A stretch of 64,000 nucleotides of DNA from Acanthosoma haemorrhoidale (GCA_930367205.1 OV884009.1:41053841-41117840), one strand, 5' to 3'. Positions 1 to 10,862 are shown, counted from the stretch's first letter. The notes: generated from the letters alone by a model not told the origin. Translations and numbers: made by a program.

Positions 1-165
1 GGAGAAGGGGTCCCCCCCACCTGCGGCTGTTTCCCCCGCTAGCTTCCTCCTCTCTCTTACTAATACCTTAAGTTTATTATTAAAATATGGAAACATAAGT
101 AGATATTTTCTAAACCACGGGGAACTTCTAATTATTCATAATTAAGAGGTTGCCACACAGTAACA
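1..165 (+). repeat. Right-end fragment of a GC-rich LTR family
   Basis: This stretch matches the right ends of the repeats at 51878-52968 and 57911-58317: a C-rich block with a CCCCCAC motif, a GATGCC/TAATACC-type CTTAAG block, then the shared ending with AACTTCTAATTATTC and GAGGTTGCCACAC. The family starts TGTG and ends near ACAACA, as LTRs do. The left part lies outside the window. Confidence 0.55.
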
Positions 166-464
166 TTTTGAAAAAGATTTGGTTTGAAGCATATTAGTGA
201 AAATATATTAGTTAATCTGACCTGCAATTTTTATACCCTCAATGCTGCAGTCTTATAAAACTTTCAAATGATAAAGCGGAAATTGTAATAAAACCATCAG
301 TAAGAATTAAAAGAATTACACAACTGATAGGACAGGCCAAGTACCATAACTGGACCTGAATGGGCGTGGCCATACTACTAGTCTATCCTTTCCCGGCCCA
401 AATATTTCTCCCTAATGTTGTCCTCTTCATTACTCTTCCAACCTCCTTGGTCCTCACAAATTTA
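166..464. other. No gene seen
   Basis: AT-rich sequence without an open reading frame or recognisable element. It ends where the reversed Jockey LINE tail begins. Confidence 0.5.
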
Positions 465-820
465 TTATTAAAACAATTTTTATTAAGATAAAATTACAAT
501 CTGCCTTTTATTAGGCAATAAGTAATTGAGATAAATGTTATCATTCATACCATATTTACAATTCACCATTCCCTCGCTCATTCATACAATATTTACAAAC
601 AGCCCAGAGGCCCCCCAAGTCCACAAGGTCGTCACCTCCCAGTCTTGGGGATTCCCCCACGCTCCTACGTCAGCCGCGTCACTGGATAAGAGTCAGTGGA
701 GGCTGACCAAGAGCGCGCGAGCCACAGACGCTCAGGACATGATTAGAGAAACTGGCCATTGCCAGGACTCCCACTATCACTTAGTTATAGCAGGTCACGA
801 GGCCACTGCCGTTTTGGTCA
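465..820 (-). mobile_element. Jockey LINE, 3' end only
   Basis: The reverse complement matches the end of ORF2 and the 3' UTR of the Jockey copies at 43760-44100 and 54170-54560: the final ORF2 codons (AAACGGCAGTGG), the GGGAGTCCTGGCAATGGCC block, the CGTGGGGGA block, ATTGTATGAATGAGCGAG, and an AATAAA near the end. It is a short 5'-truncated insertion, as is usual for LINEs. Open frames inside it are 3' UTR and not genes. Confidence 0.8.
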
Positions 821-1097
821 CAAATAAACACCTAAATGACTCCTGTGTTACACCGCGATAAGTCCAGCATTTCCTGGGATGTCTTAGGACGTCTAGCCGT
901 TATTTAGATAATGAAGCGCAGTGTGCTGACAACCAGTAAATCTGGGAAGAACTAAGCGATGTAACCTATGTCAATCTACTCGTGGACCGATTGCCCTCAC
1001 TCGACATTTTGCACTGATTGGGTCCCAACCTGATCACGTGATCCATAGTGACCAGCAACAAAAATATGTGGTGCTTCAGAAATATTAAAAATAAAAA
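821..1097. other. No gene seen
   Basis: Single-copy-looking sequence between the reversed LINE tail and the left edge of the tandem duplication. Nothing coding is visible. Confidence 0.4.
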
Positions 1098-1419
1098 CAG
1101 CTAATAGCCTTTGGTGTGGGATATTAAATATAAATGTGATTAATATTTTGGAAGGTTAAATAAAAAATTTACATTTTTTTAAACATTACATTTTATTTAT
1201 TAATTTAACTATATTTAAATTAAAATCTAATTGCATAACTTAAGCCCAACGTTAGAGTGTCTTTACTTTATAGTGTAATTCCGGGTTAAATCTAAAATAT
1301 TTAAATGATTCTAAAGGAATTATAAGAGTGGCATTAGGAAAATTTATTGGGGAAGATTTTGTTCGTGTGGTTGTCAGTACTGCTTTGTTTTTCATCTCGA
1401 GACCAGTAGACGTTATACC

Positions 1420-1685
1420 ATGTCAGGCATAACTGGTAAGATTATTTGTTTTAACAGTTTCATTTGTTTTAATATGTTAATTTAAATTTAACTATATACA
1501 TAATTAATTAATACATTAATTTTAATGTAATTTTAGAAAAATTACAGGCCTTTTGTGCTTTACCAGAGTTGGTGTGTATGAAACCAAAGGATGATCAACT
1601 TGCAAAGGCTATGAAAAAGAATGGGTTGAAGACTTTTTCCACGAAATTTCTTCTGTGGTATATTGGGCCAAAGCCGACTTATTAA
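1420..1685 (+). pseudogene. Possible two-exon remnant, unknown product
   Basis: An ATG at 1420 is followed by a GTAAG donor at 1436 and a TTTTAG acceptor ending at 1536. Joining the exons keeps one frame of 54 codons to a TAA at 1683-1685. I do not recognise the peptide. Because it lies upstream of reversed PIF/Harbinger transposase pieces, it could be what remains of that element's accessory (Myb-like) gene, since such elements carry two genes. The exon reads well in a second frame too, so the assignment is weak. Confidence 0.22.
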
Positions 1686-1831
1686 ATGTAAGAAATTTGA
1701 TATATTTTATTATTAATAGTGGTATATCTTGGTTACTAGTTCATCCTAGTGGCTTGGGGTTTATTCCTTTATGTACTACCTTAACATTATTTATTATTTT
1801 ATTTGTATCTAAGATTTCGTTTTATCAATTA

Positions 1832-2895
1832 TGAACTTACGTGAGCTCATCACGAGGGAGCCCTCAATAAGTGAATTAACTACTGTCTATACTCCTTCAG
1901 TGTGTGGTATAGACGATATCAGACAGAGAAGCCGGTCATATTGGCCTGGCCTTGTGCGTGCCTTTGCCGGATCATTGATAACATAGGCAATAGACTTACT
2001 TAACATTATGGTCCCCGTTGCCGAGCGGCATCACTATCTCTGGTTATGATTTCGTGAGTTCGATACTCCTCCAAACCAACAACTATTTCACGCTCTTCCA
2101 ACAGCAATGTGCAAATAAATTCGTTGTCTCCAGCACCTAGCTCAATGGAAGACTTGCCACCGCAAGCAATCACTTCTCAAGAGACAGAAGAAACCGTCAA
2201 CGAGTCCCTGTTCTTCACGCCTAATAGCTTTGAGGCACTGAAAAATACTCAAGTAGTGGACATGATGAAATCTATATAAAAAGTCTAAACAGCACAAGCA
2301 GACGTCAATATTCGTCCCAGAAATTAGCAATTTTAAATTTGTATGCTTTCAAATGACTTATATTGTAGGTATGGGCAAATAAACATGTCACAATCGGTCT
2401 CGAAACACTAAAAATTCTCCAGACACGTATAGAGCCATAATAAAATATCAGAAACCTACATCCCACTACACCAGCTGACTAAATAGACGACGAACTCTCA
2501 GCTCCTATACAAAGTTCGTCAAATAACGAACGTGTTGTGTGAGGACAAGCAACAAGAGAAAACGATTGAAACGGCGTTACCTTTGTTCTTTGTATATCTC
2601 GAGCGAACACCTGGAGTTAAGAAAATCTACGAGTTAACCCACCTGTATTGTACTAGAATACCATACCACAAACGTGACATCGTCAAATGCCATAATTGTC
2701 ATATCAAACCATCGATTACCCAGATGGAAGAGCTCGTGAAGGTACCGTCATTGTAGACTGTCATCAACATGCAGGCACTGTCATTGTCCACAACTCTATT
2801 TCCTATCACACAGTTCCTTTGGTAGCACATGATTTCCTCAGTCCACTGCAGTGTCAAACAGCACCTTCACTTCCCCCCTTACTCTAGCCTCTCTA
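1832..2895 (+). mobile_element. Decayed Jockey LINE, 5' part with internal deletion
   Basis: The sequence aligns with the Jockey copy at 22270-24180: the CACGAGGGAGCCCTCA block, a 160-base leader, a tRNA-like stretch, and the ORF1 start region with the SPFFTPNTFEAL-type peptide (here SLFFTPNSFEAL). The zinc-finger-associated part follows (FFVYLERTPGVKKIYELTHLY), then a jump directly into ORF2 endonuclease (DYPDGRAREGTVIV, VHNSISYHTVPLVAHDF). Many stops and frame changes show it is old. It is much more diverged than the copies at 22141, 40722 and 61540. Confidence 0.75.
2011..2072 (+). promoter_or_regulatory. tRNA-like A box/B box in LINE 5' region
   Basis: TTGCCGAGCGG at 2018-2028 resembles the A box of Leu/Ser-type tRNAs, and GAGTTCGATAC at 2056-2066 resembles the B box (GGTTCGANTCC). 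The position corresponds to the tRNA-like stretch at 22442-22499 in the younger copy, 160 bases after the CACGAGGGAGCCCTCA block in both. Whether it is transcribed by RNA polymerase III cannot be seen. Confidence 0.4.
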
Positions 2896-3822
2896 CTATT
2901 TTAGAAGATTCATTACATGCACAAGCTTCCGAGCTAACCTATGAAGATGCTTATTCCTTCGAAGAGTCTCTTTTAGTTAGCCTTCGGGAGCCTTGTGAGG
3001 GAAGAGGCTGGTCATTCCTCCAGTGAGCCTCCACAAACAACTCTTCAAGGACTAACAGAAGGGAAAAAATGGATCTTGGTGTTACTGGGTCTCTCAGCCT
3101 AGTCAGTGAGGCGCTACTATCAGCTTCTGTGAGTAGAGCTATTCTCAAATATGCTAAAAAAATAACTTTTTTTATAAAGTTAACTTATATTAAGATAACA
3201 TTTTTGTTTTGTTTTTAGACATTGCAACCATTCGGTTCAATAGAACAACCAGAAGATAGACATGACAAAACCACAGTCAACCAACTAAAACCCTTCTCAG
3301 AAAAAAAAAAATTTGATCACATTTTCTATAAAAGATACATGTAGAAAGAAATCAAATAAATTAAATTTTTTATTTAAATCTTTATTTATATATTGTTGTG
3401 CTTTGTTTACATAATGCAAACTTGTAAATACAATAAAAATCAATAATTTACAAAGGATTTTGGTTAAAATATTGAGTAAGTTCCTCCCTTATAATTTTGG
3501 CTGTTGTTAAAGGGTTATGTCCAGTAGCTGATGCTAAGCTAGTCAGTATTGACTCCAAATTATCTAGAAACATTAATCATACAGATTAGTTGGCATCTCT
3601 TTAAGCGAAAAGGTATTGAGATACATGTATCCAAGTAATATAATAATATTTGGTGTTCAATTTTGATAGCTTAAGAGATTTTTTTTTCAAAACGCAACAA
3701 AACTCATAAAAGTTTTTCTTTTCTTTTTTTTTTTATTAAAAATGATAAAATTATTGTTATTTAAAATAATAAAAAAAAATTATTTAGTATAGTAGGCTAG
3801 CAAAGGTATTAATGCACCTGTA
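2896..3822. other. No clear gene between LINE and transposase relic
   Basis: Contains a stretch at 3005-3135 with a possible exon (TCCTCCAGTGAGCC onward) and a TTTTTAG acceptor at about 3213-3219, followed by a 27-codon open piece. This may be the C-terminal part of the PIF/Harbinger accessory gene, interrupted by the decayed LINE. The rest is AT-rich with a T-run near 3725. The counterpart in unit 2 is 13420-14347. Confidence 0.3.
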
Positions 3823-5640
3823 TTAAAATAATATCTGGTGTTTTTCATTGCCAGAAAATTGTGAAGAGCAACACAGGTGAGTATCACTAATTTCCCACTG
3901 GCAAATTGACTTATATGGTGGTAGATTCCTGAAGGGGTAAGCCTTCATGAGGTCGGTACTCAATGAGAATGCATCATCTCCAATAAAACGGTAAGGAATT
4001 GGTTTTTTCCCATCCTGAGAGACTTCAAAAATTCCCCCATTCTTGGAAAGCAAAACTCCGGTCACTATTAAATGTAATATTATTTTATTATCAATAAAAA
4101 TTAGTAACATTAAAAAAAAAGAAGATATATCAAACCAACACAGAGAGAATAATTCCAGGTTGGCACAACGTTATTTGCCAATTGTTTTCTACTCTCCCTC
4201 AGTTTGGGGCAACTGAATAAAAATGTAAGTTGACTTCAAATTAATATTTGTCAACTTTTACTTTGATATCAATGCAAACATACCTAAGTGTAACCACGAC
4301 TCCTTAAATTATTGTAAATACTTCGGGGAAACAGTGCTGTAATGGAGCCTTGTAGATTACATAAGCAACTTATAGGACTTGCCCATTGTCAATCAGCTAA
4401 GTGTAAGCCTGAGTCTGCAATTTATGAAACACAGTGCTATATATATAATATGATTTACAGCAAATATAGTCTTATGTATGTGCATAATAATTTACTGTAA
4501 CCATACGACGACGCATCTTGCTCCGTTAACTCATCTTATACTATATTCAAAACTCCTCGTCCTTCTTGGTGGCAAGAGATCCAGCTTTTGGTCCATACTG
4601 ACTCAACATTATTTTTTTGCTTCCTATCAAGCACCAGTAGGATATCTAACCTTGAATCAAGAAGGCAAACAAAAACAATTGAGAGTAGAGGAAAAAACAA
4701 AAGATAGTATAGTTGTTGTTGGGATAATGAAAACACACAGAGCATTATACTCATCTAGTTTTGGGACCAGCCCGTAATTCATGTTATTAGCTTGAGATTA
4801 TGAGTAAGAAAAACTTAAAAACTTTGTTGGTTAGTGGTTATTGACTTAAAGCAGAACGGAAAATAAATAGCACGAAGAGAAGAAGTATTAATTTTGTTTA
4901 AAGAATGAAGAGAATTAAAGAAGAAAAGGAATCGAATTTATAGACAAGTATTTATATAATTAATATAAGTTTAGTTTTTTATGTTTGTAAAATTAAATTC
5001 ATCTTTTTGCCAGAATTATTATTGTTAATAGAACCTAATAATAAATAGTAAATAAAATAAATTTAAAGTAAAAGAATAAAAAATAGAATTACGGCATACC
5101 TTTCATAGAATGTTATAATATGATTTACAGCAAATATCTTATGTATGTACTTAATAATTTACTGTAACCATACGACGACGCGTCTTGCTCCGTTAACTCA
5201 TCTTATACTATATTCAAAACTCCTCGTCCTTCTTGATGGCAAGAGATCCAGCTTTTGGTCCAAATCGACTCAACATTATTTATTTGCTTCCTATCAAGCA
5301 CCAGTAGGATAATGAAACCAGCTACAAGATCAAACACAGATCCCTCAGCCAACATCAGTGGCCTTTTCCAGGCCATTTCAAGCAAGTTTCTCCCTCTGTT
5401 TGGGGCAACTGAAAAAAAATGTAATTTGACTTCAAATTAGATAGTTGTCAACTTTTACTTTGATTTCAATGCAAACATACCTTAGTGTAACCACGACTCC
5501 TTAAATTATTGTAAATACTTCGGGGAAACAGTGCTGTAATAGAGCCTTGTAGATTACATAAGCAACTTATAGGACTCGCCTGTTGTCAATCAGCTAAGTG
5601 TAAGCCTGAGTCTGTAATTTATGAAACACAGTGCTATATA
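3823..5640 (-). pseudogene. PIF/Harbinger (HARBI1-like) transposase remains
   Basis: Reading leftward on the minus strand: at 5203-5385 and again at 4536-4730 there is the N-terminal motif WTKSWISCHQEGRGVLNIV, which resembles the WxxxWLxxRxxxG(V)xNxL start of HARBI1-type proteins. At 3823-4110 there is the late DDE-domain motif PYRFIGDDAFSLSTDLMKAYP, where the family has GDxAFPLxxxLMxPYP. The conserved second Asp is seen in GDD. The N-terminal piece and its neighbour (4140-4460 versus 5400-5640) are duplicated inside the relic. Stops and missing segments rule out a working enzyme. Family knowledge: these proteins cut and paste DNA with TWA-type target duplications. Confidence 0.7.
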
Positions 5641-7113
5641 TTATTATAATATTTATTATTTTATTTTAATGATATAATTTATCTTAAGGTTCTGTTAATA
5701 AAAATAGGAAACTTCTGGCAAAAGGAATAATTGTTTATTTACACAAATTGATTTAAAAATAAAATAAAATAACATTATTATAAACTAATGTAAAAATGTA
5801 CCTTAATTATTAAATGGGCGGAACTGGCCAGTGTTTCTTTGTGTTGATTCTTATTCATTATTCTTTGTTCTTTGTTCCACGATGCGTCGTCTTCTTTGTG
5901 TCCCGAGAGTCCTTTGTTCTCTGCCGGGTGAAAGTTGTTACCTCGTGGTGGTCATGGTCTTCTCAGTGGGGCCGTCTATGCAAGAGAGCCCTGCTTCTAC
6001 CTAGGTCTCGTCTCCCCGGTCTCCGATGTAAGAGTGCATCTTCTTGCTTCTCGGTATTCCTATATCTCGTACCTCTCCGCTGCCTTATTGATCTTTCAAC
6101 TGGTTGTTCAATGCCAGTTGTGTTGGATATTATTACTTTTCTTGTTTTGAGTTTAATAAATTAAAATATTTATATTTAATTACTGATATTATTTATACTA
6201 TAAATATTAATGGTAGATACAAACGCAACAAATAGTGTTTAAACGTTCATGGATCGTGATCCACCGTTCATTTATACCCGATAATTTTGAGTTTATTATC
6301 AAAAGCACCATCAAAAATCACAACATCAAAATATCACAACATTCGGGTCCGCTACGATTTAAAAATTTTTTGGTTCACTTCACTATTGATTTTACTTTAC
6401 TACTTTAACAATTTGGATTTTCTACAACTTAATTACAATACCAAAATGTGTGCCATCAAAATTTTATATACAGTTTTATTACAGTTTCCAAAGGTAATTG
6501 TACCATACAGAGAGTTTAACATTTAATTATATTACAATCATTTTTTCATTTTCAAGTCTTTATTACATTGCTTGATTGAGATTATTTTCATAATAAGATT
6601 TTAAATTAAATTTAATTCTCTAGTTTTTAGATAGACTTTAACATATTTTCAAATTTGATTGTACAATTAAACATTTTAATACAGTATGATAAACTTTAAT
6701 ATCCAAATTTTTACATGTCCCTGATTGATGTTATTTTATAATAAATTCTTTCAATTGATTTTAATTTTCAAGCTTTTGAATATCTTTTAACATATTTTCC
6801 ACTTTGATTGTACACTATAATAAACTTTATTTTTCAAATTTTACACCTTCCTAATTGCCATTGTTTTATAATAGATTTTCTAATAATTTTAATTTTGTAT
6901 TTTTTTATTTTATTTTTTTTTTATATTACTTTTTTATAGTCATCCGATTACCATTATTTCATAAAAATAAAGTATAACTCTTATTTCTTTTCTTTTTATA
7001 ATTATACTCTATGGTATTAAAAATATCCCTGTTTTTAAAAACATCCAAAAAAATGAAGTTATTTTTAAAGTCTTTCCTTATATTTATTTTTATGTTATTC
7101 ACATATACAATTA
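5641..7113. other. AT-rich stretch, no supported gene
   Basis: An open frame at 5814-6164 encodes a hydrophobic, low-complexity peptide with no recognisable motif and is probably chance. The stretch 6540-7090 is very AT-rich with repeated ACATATTTTC and TTTATAATA phrases, as in degenerate tandem repeats. The unit 2 counterpart is 16166-17638. Confidence 0.4.
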
Positions 7114-7741
7114 GAACCAATTGAAAATAAAGAAGAAATCCTAAAAATAGTTAATTTGATAAAAATACAAGAAATTAAAAAAGATCAAGAGGAAAATAGA
7201 ATATTACAAAACACCAAAACAAAATTAATAGAAAAAGTGTTCTATAAAAAAGTAAGAAATAAAGAAAAGATAATTTTATCTGAAAACTTAAGTTTAGAAT
7301 TCATTAAAGAAATACATTCTGAATGGTGCCATATAAACAAATGATGAATAGGGTATGCCCTTATTATACAGCAAAAAATATAACTGCAAATATAAAAAAA
7401 GTATTTAAAACCTGTGAAATATGTATTAAAAACAAATCCAGAGGGCAAGAAAAATATGGGCTAATGTCACAACTAGGGCCGGCAACAAAACCATTCATGA
7501 ATATAACAAGAAAATATTTGATAAATCATTAAAACATTGGGAATTTAACACAGGAGATACAGTATATATAGAAAATGGCAACAACAATATAAACAGGCAT
7601 AAACTAGATGAATTAAAAATTGGTCCCTTTGAAATAACAGAAAAGATATCAAATTTAATATATAAAATAAAAACCGGAAGAGGAAAGCAAGAAACTGGAT
7701 TCTTTCACATAACAAAATTACTTCCGATATTACCAGACTGA
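7114..7741 (+). pseudogene. Ty3/gypsy integrase relic lacking its core
   Basis: Three consecutive frames belong to one decayed gene. The first (7114-7344) ends at HSEWCHI. The second (7323-7532) continues with YKQMMNRVCPYY and CEICIKNKS, together giving the H-x3/4-H...C-x2-C zinc-binding domain that begins Ty3/gypsy integrases. The third (about 7535-7741) has GDTVYIENGN, KIGPFEITEKI and FHITKLLPI, matching the C-terminal domain. The DDE catalytic core between GPATKPFM and the C-terminal part is absent. The frame breaks near 7335 and 7520 and the deletion make it inactive. Confidence 0.75.
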
Positions 7742-7769
7742 AAATTTTCAAAGAATTTTCACCTCAGAG

Positions 7770-7980
7770 ATACATATGTGAAAAAAAATGTAATTTGACT
7801 TAAAATTAGATAGTTGTCAAGTTTTACTTTGATTTCAATGAAAACATTCCTTAGTGTAACCAGGACTCCTTTAATTAGTAATGGAGCCTGGTAGATTACA
7901 TAAGTAACTTATAGGACTAGCCTGTTGTCTACAGATCCTGCAGCCAATATCAGTGGCCTTTTGCAGGTTATTTTACAAAG
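7770..7980 (-). repeat. Third copy of a PIF/Harbinger segment
   Basis: This stretch repeats material from 4215-4380 and 5400-5580: the GTAATTTGACTT block, TTAGTGTAACCA, GGACTCCTT, TAATGGAGCC and AACTTATAGGACT, followed by ATCAGTGGCCTTTT as at 5360. It is a diverged fragment of the same transposase region. The unit 2 counterpart is 18295-18505. Confidence 0.55.
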
Positions 7981-8129
7981 TGGGAAGGGTAAAAGATGTA
8001 AATAGTAAAGAAGAATTAAACTAGAAAACCAAAGTACTAATTGTTTTGTTTACATTTATAACACACCAAGTAGGTTTTAAAGGTACATTTTCTGACACAC
8101 CTAGTGGAAACAGCACTAACTAATCATTA

Positions 8130-8341
8130 ATTAGAACCAGACAAAAAACAGTATATAAAAACAGACTGGCGGTGAGCCTCATCGCCTAGTGTGAACACAA
8201 GAGTACTTTTCACAACATAAAATTTTTTATTGTATTATGCACTCCTCCAAATGCATTTAAATGCAGGAAGAGAAGAAATTTGTAAGATCGATTGTTTCTT
8301 GTACATATTATCACTTGTATTATTGTTTGTTTGAGGTTTTG

Positions 8342-8386
<45 letters not shown>

Positions 8387-8396
8387 TATAAACAAC
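8130..8396 (+). mobile_element. LINE 3' tail with poly(A) and TA repeat
   Basis: The phrases GGTGAGCC-TCAT, TCCAAATGCAT-TAAATGCAG and GAGAAGAAATTTGTAA resemble the 3' end of the LINE at 46400-49600 (GGTGAGCCCCAT, TTCAAATGCATCTGCAAACGCAG, GAGGGGAAATTGTAA). It ends in a long A-run from 8342 and a (TA)n run to 8390. This is a heavily 5'-truncated plus-strand insertion lying just downstream of the minus-strand RING gene. Confidence 0.55.
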
Positions 8397-8491
8397 ATAG
8401 GATTTCAACTATGAAAGCGTTAATTTATCACTGATTTGCATGTTGATTATTGATTGAATTCAATGAGGCTAGCTTTTTATCAAAATTGTTC

Positions 8492-9034
8492 TTAGCGTGG
8501 TTGATAATTACATTCTACGTCGTGTTGTCCCATTGCAGAAAGTGGTAGTATTATGGTGCATCCATTAGACGAATATTTGCATGGAGACATCACCAGGTTT
8601 GCGAGTTGGTCCATTTTTGTATTATGAATGGTTTTTAATTGTATTCTGCATATAGGGCAACGTTGTAGCTTCGGTCGACAATTTTTGCAAACGATGTGCC
8701 CGTATTCGCATTGAATTACTGTAGGATAGATGGTCTCATAACAAACTGGACATTCAAACAAGTCCAGTAAACCCAAAGTATTGAAACTGTATGTTCTAGT
8801 TAAAGTCTCACACTTAGATCTGAGAATATATGCGAATTTCTCTATAATAATATTTCTTATTCCTTCCATTGGTTCGCTGCACGTAGGGCAGTGTGTCATA
8901 TTCTCTCGACACTTATCACAAAAAATATGGCCGTTGGGGCATTGCACTATCATCGGTCTAATCCACTCCTTACATAACGGACATCTTAATAAATCCAGAA
9001 ATGAAAATATTATGTGTCTACCGTCGTTAGACAT
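8492..9034 (-). CDS. Two-RING SIAH/SINA-like E3 ubiquitin ligase, truncated
   Basis: This uninterrupted 180-residue frame starts at an ATG at 9034. Residues about 18-53 form a first C3HC4 RING (CPLC, CPNGHIFCDKC, CPTC). Residues about 95-132 form a second (CPVC, CEYGHIVCKNC, CPIC) whose wording matches SIAH (QCxxGHxVCxNCRPKLxxCPxC). After it come PCKYSSNGC and H-x3-C, the first half of the SIAH-type zinc finger, and then a stop. Ordinary SIAH proteins are about 280 residues with one RING and a C-terminal TRAF-like substrate-binding domain, which is missing here. RING proteins recruit E2 enzymes to ubiquitinate targets. Both RINGs keep all visible zinc ligands, so the protein could still bind E2 or dimerise. 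No introns are apparent. A retrocopy or lineage-specific paralogue is likely. Confidence 0.8.
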   Translation of the reverse strand: MSNDGRHIIFSFLDLLRCPLCKEWIRPMIVQCPNGHIFCDKCRENMTHCPTCSEPMEGIRNIIIEKFAYILRSKCETLTRTYSFNTLGLLDLFECPVCYETIYPTVIQCEYGHIVCKNCRPKLQRCPICRIQLKTIHNTKMDQLANLVMSPCKYSSNGCTIILPLSAMGQHDVECNYQPR

Positions 9035-9053
9035 ATTTTTATTTGCACTTTGA

Positions 9054-9736
9054 CTACTGAACTACTATTGCTTTGACACTGAAACTAAGCCTTACTAGCT
9101 AACAATTAAAATTAGTTGCTCAGACTGAAATGAAAGCGTCTATTATTTAAAACTTGCATTTGTTATACTCAGCCTTATTCCTTGATATTAGATCTTTATT
9201 AACATATGAATATTGAAGCAAAAATGACTTGGTGCTTTTAAGAATGAAAACATTATTTTCACTTTTTTTTTTTTTTTTTTTTTGTCAATTATAAGTTGAA
9301 ATTATAATTCTCTAACTTTATATAAATCATATCGAAGTGAAAAAACAATATTCAGATATATATACCATTGGTAAATGTTCCAAAGAGGTACTCTCTTTGC
9401 AAATGACCATACTTCTTTGGTTGAACATTGGAGATAGCTGGTGAGATACTGAACTTAAGTATTTGAATTTTTGACGAAGGGTATTCTTTCTAATAATTGA
9501 TTAAATATTACTGAAATCGCATTCATGCTTCAGGCAAATTTCACATTCCATCCTCTGTATGGATATTTTAAAAAACATGTGATTTCAACCAGTTAGAGGG
9601 AAGAGTAGTAAAATATCGAACTAATATTTTCGTTTCTTTAACCAACCATTTTTTCCATTGGTATACAAGTTACAACTATGACTTATTAAAATAATTCTTT
9701 GATAACTTTGCATGGAAGTGTTAATAAATCAATGAT
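9054..9736. other. Upstream region of RING gene, no other gene seen
   Basis: AT-rich, with a T-run at about 9269-9285. A block at 9700-9760 (GGAAGTGTTAATAAATCAATGATTTGCATAT) resembles 8413-8450 downstream of the RING gene, so the gene sits between two diverged direct repeats. The unit 2 counterpart is 19580-20262. Confidence 0.4.
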
Positions 9737-10165
9737 TTGCATATGTATTATTTTAATTCAGCCACGTTTGCATACGGTTTTAATGTTCATTGTCATTTCA
9801 CTTCTCCTATACACAGTGAAAAAATATTTAAACAAATCATTATATTGAAAAAAAAATCTATTTTCCTTGGTCAATTGGATTCTTTGCAACGAAAAATTTT
9901 TGTTTTTGTTTTGTTTTTTTTGCTAGCAATAACTTCACATGGGAATTTAGATTATTTAAGGATAGGACCGAACTCATTCTTAAATAATAGATTATCCAAG
10001 CATACTATGACCTCTGTGTTTTCCCCAATTTATTACCTATCACCAATTTTGCTAATGGCCTTCATGAATTATACCTTGTTTATTATGATTTACTTTTTAT
10101 TAGTAGTTATCTATTACATTTGTAAGAAAGAAGGAAATGTAATAATGCTGATGAACAAATGGTGA
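9737..10165 (+). CDS. Hypothetical 142-residue hydrophobic protein (doubtful)
   Basis: This open frame has hydrophobic stretches at about residues 52-66 (IFVFVLFFLLAITSH) and 98-128 (LSPILLMAF..., LFIMIYFLLVVIYYI) that could be membrane segments. No family motif is recognised. The region is AT-rich, where long Phe/Ile/Leu frames arise by chance, and it lies between the RING gene and an LTR. I would not count it as a gene without transcript evidence. Confidence 0.15.
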   Translation: MHMYYFNSATFAYGFNVHCHFTSPIHSEKIFKQIIILKKKSIFLGQLDSLQRKIFVFVLFFLLAITSHGNLDYLRIGPNSFLNNRLSKHTMTSVFSPIYYLSPILLMAFMNYTLFIMIYFLLVVIYYICKKEGNVIMLMNKW

Positions 10166-10281
10166 TCAAAGTACTAACTACAATTTCTTGAATTGTAAGC
10201 TTACTGGCTCTACTTAAAACTATTTAAATGCATATGACAGCCTTGAAATATGTTAAACAGGCAAAAAGCAAATATAATATT

Positions 10282-10860
10282 TGTAGCGACCGCTAACTAC
10301 ATTAGATAAATCACCCTATACTCTATTCTATATATATTGTAAATTAATTTAAACAAATGTAAATAACATTAACAAACCATAAATCATTGTAAATGTTGTA
10401 AACAATAAAGACGTAACTGCAAGCCAATTAGTTATATGAGCTGGGGCACCCGCTACCCGTAGCAGGTACTAAGCGACCCAAACCGCCAGGCCTGCCGAGA
10501 GAGCCGGAGACCCTTACCCGGGTCAGGTATCAGTGACTCAAAGGCCACCAACTGTCAAAGAACAAAGGCCACCACATACTCAGCTGGCGTTGGGTACAAT
10601 AAAACCGAAGCTGATTGGCTAGGCACTGGCTGGTAAGTAGGCACCCCCCTCGTGACGACCCGACAATATTATATATAAGTTTAGGCCTGGGCACTGTCGG
10701 TACACGGTCTTAATACCAAATCATCGGGATGTAAACAATACGATTGTATATGTATAGGATTAAGAGCTACGAATAAAGCAGTCTTGTACTATCGTTTGAC
10801 CTCTTCATTTCTATTACCTCTTTCTCGACCTTTTTTCAGTTTTATTTCTTACGAACGTTA
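10282..10860 (+). mobile_element. LTR of a retroelement with tRNA-Phe primer site
   Basis: The segment begins TGTAGCGACC and ends next to a primer binding site at 10863. It contains a TATATATAAG promoter-like block at about 10670 and an AATAAA at about 10773, in the order expected for U3-R-U5. It is about 580 bases long and less AT-rich than its surroundings. Only this one LTR and the start of the leader are in the unit, so the element is incomplete. Confidence 0.65.
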
Positions 10861-10862
10861 AC

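Noticed and set aside
535..861. 108-codon plus-strand frame
   Set aside because: It is antisense to the Jockey 3' UTR and the last ORF2 codons.
5814..6164. 116-codon frame rich in Phe, Val and Ser
   Set aside because: No motif, overlapping second frame, low-complexity composition. Retained in unit 2 only because the duplication is recent.
8492..9034. RING gene as a processed retrocopy with the adjacent A-run as its tail
   Set aside because: The A-run at 8342 is on the plus strand and belongs to the LINE tail. A minus-strand retrocopy would show a T-run there on the plus strand.
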